Both the position numbers and the translations under genes were made by a program. A stretch of 64,000 nucleotides of DNA from Solibacillus sp. FSL W7-1464 (GTDB lineage Bacteria; Bacillota; Bacilli; Bacillales_A; Planococcaceae), in the NCBI RefSeq assembly GCF_038004425.1, contig NZ_JBBORC010000001.1, forward strand, positions 1,217,001 to 1,281,000. The letters run 5' to 3'. Positions 61,347 through 64,000 of the stretch are shown here, piece by piece. The notes beneath the pieces were generated by a model. The model worked only from the letters and a program-made list of their open reading frames with translations, did not search any database and was not told where the DNA came from. Position 1 is the stretch's first letter. The number at the start of each line of letters is the position of its first letter.

Positions 61347-61880
61347 GTGCAGCAATCCATTTTCCATCGGTTATACGATACGTATCATCAGGATGTGTTT
61401 AATTTCTTGTTTTACTTAGTAAAAAATCGAACGGCAGCTGAGGATCTTGCCCATGAAGTATACGTTCGTGTATTAAAATCATACGACCGTTTCGAAGGGA
61501 AAAGTACCGAAAAAACTTGGCTGTTTTCAATAGCAAAAAATGTGGCGATCGATTATTTCAGAAAAAAACAAGTCCGTGATAAGCATGCATTTACAGCGTT
61601 TGACTGGGAGACAGAGCAACTCGTAAGCCCGGTCCCTTCACCTGAACAATTTACCGAATTAAATGATCAGCTTCATCAATTGCTGGTTGCATTGGAAGAA
61701 TGTTCAGGAGATCAGAAAATGGTGATTATTATGCGGTTTATTCAGGAACTTTCAATTCAGGAAACAGCTGAAATATTAGGATGGACGACCGGAAAAGTGA
61801 AAACGACACAACACCGTGCTTTGAAAAATTTGAGGGTGCTATTGGAAGCGCAAGAAGGAAGGGAGGCGAATCCATTATGA
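61347..61880 (+). CDS. sigX: ECF sigma factor SigX
   Basis: 177-residue extracytoplasmic-function sigma factor controlling cell-surface charge and cationic-peptide resistance genes in B. subtilis. Region 2: FHRLYDTYHQDVFNFLFYLVKNRTAAEDLAHEVYVRVLKSYDRFEG; KTWLFSIAKNVAIDYFRKKQ; region 4 MRFIQELSIQETAEILGWTTGKVKTTQHRALKNL (about 128-160). GTG start chosen because the GGAGGTGG ribosome site overlaps a nearby ATG (61332). ATGA overlap with rsiX. Confidence 0.92.
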   Translation: MQQSIFHRLYDTYHQDVFNFLFYLVKNRTAAEDLAHEVYVRVLKSYDRFEGKSTEKTWLFSIAKNVAIDYFRKKQVRDKHAFTAFDWETEQLVSPVPSPEQFTELNDQLHQLLVALEECSGDQKMVIIMRFIQELSIQETAEILGWTTGKVKTTQHRALKNLRVLLEAQEGREANPL

Positions 61881-63100
61881 AAAAGGAGCAATGGGATGAA
61901 AAAGAGATTGAACTTTTTCTGAAAAAAGCACCGAAAGTAACCGATCATCGTTCAAAAGATGAAGTATTTAATCGTTTAAAGGATGAAGGGGTATTTAATG
62001 AAGATCCGCCTCACATACAGCAAAACAATCAAAAAGGTATTCGCTGGGCACCATTATTCGTTTCGATCGCGTCCATATTTATAATTGTTTTAATCAGTGC
62101 ACAGTTTATAGGTAACAATGATTCGGTTACTATGCAGAATGAAGCATTCGATCTTGCTACTCCGGATTCGGAAGAGAATATGACGATGAGTGCGAAGGAA
62201 GATGCGTCCACACAAACCGAGCGCGCCATGATCAACAGTTTCTCGACGGAAGCACAACCGGAGCAAACATTGGTCTATGAAAATGAGCTCGCGGACAACA
62301 CATTATTTGAAATTGGCCTTGCAGGGGATGATGCAGAAAGTGTACCTGTGAGCATATTGATTCCAAATGAAGTTGTTGCCGAAAAAACGGGTAAAGAAAA
62401 TCCGTCGAAACTGGAACTTTATAAAACATTCGGTCCATTGCTTGATGAGCAGTCACTCGGGTTCAACGAATATCATCCGTACAAGGGTGAATTGCGAGAA
62501 GAAGAGAACAGGCTTGTTCATACGCTACCGGAAGATCACCAATATGATGCCGGAACAGCGTCCTTATCAAATTATCTCGGTTCCCTTGTCGATACTTTCA
62601 GCGACGCATATACGGAAGTGAAAATTGAAAATACGTCCGGAAAACCGATTTACTTTGATCATGTAGGCGATGTAAATGAGCCGTTTTTATTAAATGATGA
62701 GAACGCTCAATATAATTATTTTATGTATCAGATGCGGAATGGGGCGGTCTATTTAAGTCCGAATTTCCGGATGAGCTTTACAAATGTGGAAGAAGCAATA
62801 AAAAATATGACGGTGGAAGCGAATGATATATACAGAACGGTTATATTGCCGGGCGTCTATTTGAAAGTGCAAGACACTGAGTCAATCGTTACGATTACAT
62901 TTGAAGAGCCTTTAAACTTGGAAAATTATGAACCTGCTCAAGCAATGCGCATGATTGAAGGATTAATCATGACAGCGGCAAGTTTTGATAAACAGGTTAA
63001 ATTTAAGAATATCGTACAGGAACAATGGGGCGGTTTTGACTTCACAAAACGATTAGAGAAGCCGATTGCGGCAAACCGAATTCACTATGAATTTCAATAA
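61877..63100 (+). CDS. rsiX: Anti-sigma factor RsiX
   Basis: 407-residue single-pass membrane protein: cytosolic N-terminal region (about 1-52) that binds SigX, membrane segment about 54-78, and a large extracytoplasmic domain. The domain begins with a low-complexity acidic linker (about 80-135) and includes GLAGDDAESVPVSILIPNE, and IENTSGKPIYFDHVGD (about 250). Start overlaps sigX; a much longer frame upstream is inside sigX. Family and operon position support RsiX. Confidence 0.88.
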   Translation: MKKEQWDEKEIELFLKKAPKVTDHRSKDEVFNRLKDEGVFNEDPPHIQQNNQKGIRWAPLFVSIASIFIIVLISAQFIGNNDSVTMQNEAFDLATPDSEENMTMSAKEDASTQTERAMINSFSTEAQPEQTLVYENELADNTLFEIGLAGDDAESVPVSILIPNEVVAEKTGKENPSKLELYKTFGPLLDEQSLGFNEYHPYKGELREEENRLVHTLPEDHQYDAGTASLSNYLGSLVDTFSDAYTEVKIENTSGKPIYFDHVGDVNEPFLLNDENAQYNYFMYQMRNGAVYLSPNFRMSFTNVEEAIKNMTVEANDIYRTVILPGVYLKVQDTESIVTITFEEPLNLENYEPAQAMRMIEGLIMTAASFDKQVKFKNIVQEQWGGFDFTKRLEKPIAANRIHYEFQ

Positions 63101-63116
63101 TTCAAATAATTTTACT

Positions 63117-63156
63117 AGGAATTGTAAGCAATGGGCTTTACAATTCCTTTTTTTTA
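63117..63156 (+). terminator. Intrinsic terminator after rsiX
   Basis: AGGAATTGTAA pairs with TTACAATTCCT, followed by TTTTTTT. Confidence 0.9.
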
Positions 63157-63207
63157 GATATAATAATAATTATAGCAAGGTAATTGCTACATAATTTCAT
63201 ATTGATT

Positions 63208-63380
63208 CATCTTCGGGGCAGGGTGTAACTCCCGACCGGCGGTAATAAAAGTTATAACCTCTGACCATTTACTTGGAGGAAGTTATGTCGAACTTTTCGA
63301 GCCCGCGAGCCACTTTTTGTGTGCAGGATTTGGTGCAATTCCAAAGCCGACAGTATAGTCTGGATGGGAGAAGGTGAAGG
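63208..63380 (+). ncRNA. FMN riboswitch (RFN element)
   Basis: Class sequence blocks occur in order: ATCTTCGGGGCAGGGTG (63209-63225), CTCCCGACCGGCGGTAAT (63229-63246), CTCTGACCATTTACTTGG variable arm, GAGCCCGCGAGCCAC (63299-63313), TGTGTGCAGGATTTGGTGCAA and the closing CCAAAGCCGACAGTATAG followed by TGGATGGGAGAAGG. It controls ribU through the terminator downstream. A 30-codon frame with its own ribosome site lies inside it (see findings). Confidence 0.95.
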
Positions 63381-63522
63381 TACGGTCGTCATTTTTGAAA
63401 ATGCCGTGCTTTGCAGTACTTATTTCTAATTCCTTATTTGTTAACGGAATATTTTTCGTATACAAAAAACAGGAATGGCTGCAAATGCACAGATAGACCC
63501 TTTATTTAAGTGTGCCTATTTC

Positions 63523-63557
63523 TCCCTTATGCTCTATTTTTAGCATAGGGGTTTTTT
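63523..63557 (+). terminator. Expression-platform terminator of the FMN riboswitch
   Basis: CCCTTATGCT and AGCATAGGGG pair across a short loop, followed by TTTTTT, 65 nt before ribU. Confidence 0.9.
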
Positions 63558-63621
63558 CATGAAATGATTTGATACGTCCTTTCTTCTTGCGAGATGGAAT
63601 CAGCAAAGAGGAGAGATTTAT

Positions 63622-64000
63622 ATGCAAAAAAGAAGTTTGAAGTTACGGTCATTCGTAACAATCGCAATGCTGAGTGGGGTTTCATTTGTACTAATGTTGT
63701 TAAACTTCCCACTACCATGGTTCCCAGTGTTTTTACAAATTGATTTCAGTGATGTGCCAGCATTGATTGCGGCAATTACAATGGGACCTGTTGCGGGTAT
63801 TTTAGTTGAACTTGTTAAAAATGTGCTTGACTGGATTTACACAGGGGCTCCTGAAGGAATTCCGGTAGGTCATATGGCGAACTTCGCTACAGGTGTGTTA
63901 TTCATTTTACCAGCTTACTATATTTATAAAAAATTCCCTTCTGCAAAAGGGTTAATGACAGGCTTAGTTATTTCTACAGTTGTAATGTCACTGGGAATGG
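63622..64000 (+). CDS. ribU: Riboflavin ECF transporter S component (partial)
   Basis: First 126 residues of a membrane S component, cut by the window edge. Basic start QKRSLKLRSFVTIAM, then LQIDFSDVPALIAAITMGPVAGILVELVKNVLDW (about 45-75) and GHMANFATGVLFILPAYYIY (about 88-110), the RibU/YpaA pattern for riboflavin uptake with the EcfAA'T module. GAGGAG lies before the ATG. FMN riboswitch control agrees. Confidence 0.93.
   Translation, partial: MQKRSLKLRSFVTIAMLSGVSFVLMLLNFPLPWFPVFLQIDFSDVPALIAAITMGPVAGILVELVKNVLDWIYTGAPEGIPVGHMANFATGVLFILPAYYIYKKFPSAKGLMTGLVISTVVMSLGM

Noticed and set aside
63283-63465. Minus-strand 60-residue frame over the FMN riboswitch
   Set aside because: It is antisense to a conserved aptamer whose sequence is explained by RNA structure.

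Overview
This window is chromosomal DNA of a low-GC, endospore-forming Bacillales bacterium. Gene content and order follow the Bacillus subtilis yqfN-yqfS, yqkD-fur-xerD-deoB, spoIIA, lysA, scpAB and resABCDE-sigX blocks. Differences from B. subtilis (below) and the protein sequences suggest a Planococcaceae-type genome (Solibacillus/Lysinibacillus-like); the genus is inference. I see no rRNA, tRNA, prophage, insertion sequence or CRISPR array. Almost all genes are ordinary housekeeping or envelope genes.

Layout. 0.1-10.5 kb: acyl-CoA dehydrogenase, cytochrome c-550 (cccA), trmK, yqfO, ispH, a DUF1450 protein, yqfQ, cshB, nfo, a D,D-carboxypeptidase and pcp. 10.6-13.3 kb: zinc-uptake operon zurA-zurM-zur with a Zur box at its promoter. 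13.4-18.7 kb: cobalamin riboswitch and a corrinoid-salvage operon (adenosyltransferase-like gene, btuF, cobU, cobS, cobC, a second CobU-like gene, and probable alpha-ribazole transporter cblT and kinase cblS). 18.9-25.6 kb: ilvE, sigma-W type flotillin pair yuaF-floT, 5'-nucleotidase, heme monooxygenase, two poorly known genes. 25.7-26.6 kb: a striking array of about 30 phased TTCTAATA motifs between two convergent genes. 26.7-30.4 kb: liaIHFSR cell-envelope stress operon. 30.6-41.2 kb: yneF, luxS, yqkD, thiolase, yqkE, vanZ-like, yqkF, nudF, a SpoIIM-like gene, fur, stress protein, CNNM/CorC protein, MerR regulator and xerD. 41.3-50.6 kb: deoB-pdp, a SulP transporter, spoIIAA-spoIIAB-sigF, spoVAF, lysA. 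50.7-63.1 kb: ribT, ypuF, scpAB, dacB-like, rluB, resABCDE, sigX-rsiX. 63.2-64 kb: FMN riboswitch and ribU, cut by the window edge.

How the genes work together. ResA/B/C mature c-type cytochromes such as CccA, and ResD/E regulate respiration. LiaRS, SigX/RsiX and the sigma-W type promoter of yuaF-floT form a dense envelope-stress set. SpoIIAA/AB/SigF is the forespore switch, but the spoVAA-AE genes that separate sigF from spoVAF in B. subtilis are absent here, and no spmAB lies beside the dacB-like gene.

Most noteworthy: (1) the phased TTCTAATA array, whose homologous spacings differ only by multiples of three, so that one minus-strand frame shows LLE heptads broken by stops; (2) a highly structured 175-nt leader upstream of the thiolase gene with mutually exclusive stems; (3) two CobU paralogues with complementary motif loss; (4) a dispersed GC-rich Bacillales repeat bracketed by inverted repeats near vanZ; (5) a MerR gene without a standard start codon. 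All calls are by eye from sequence; no database or folding program was run.
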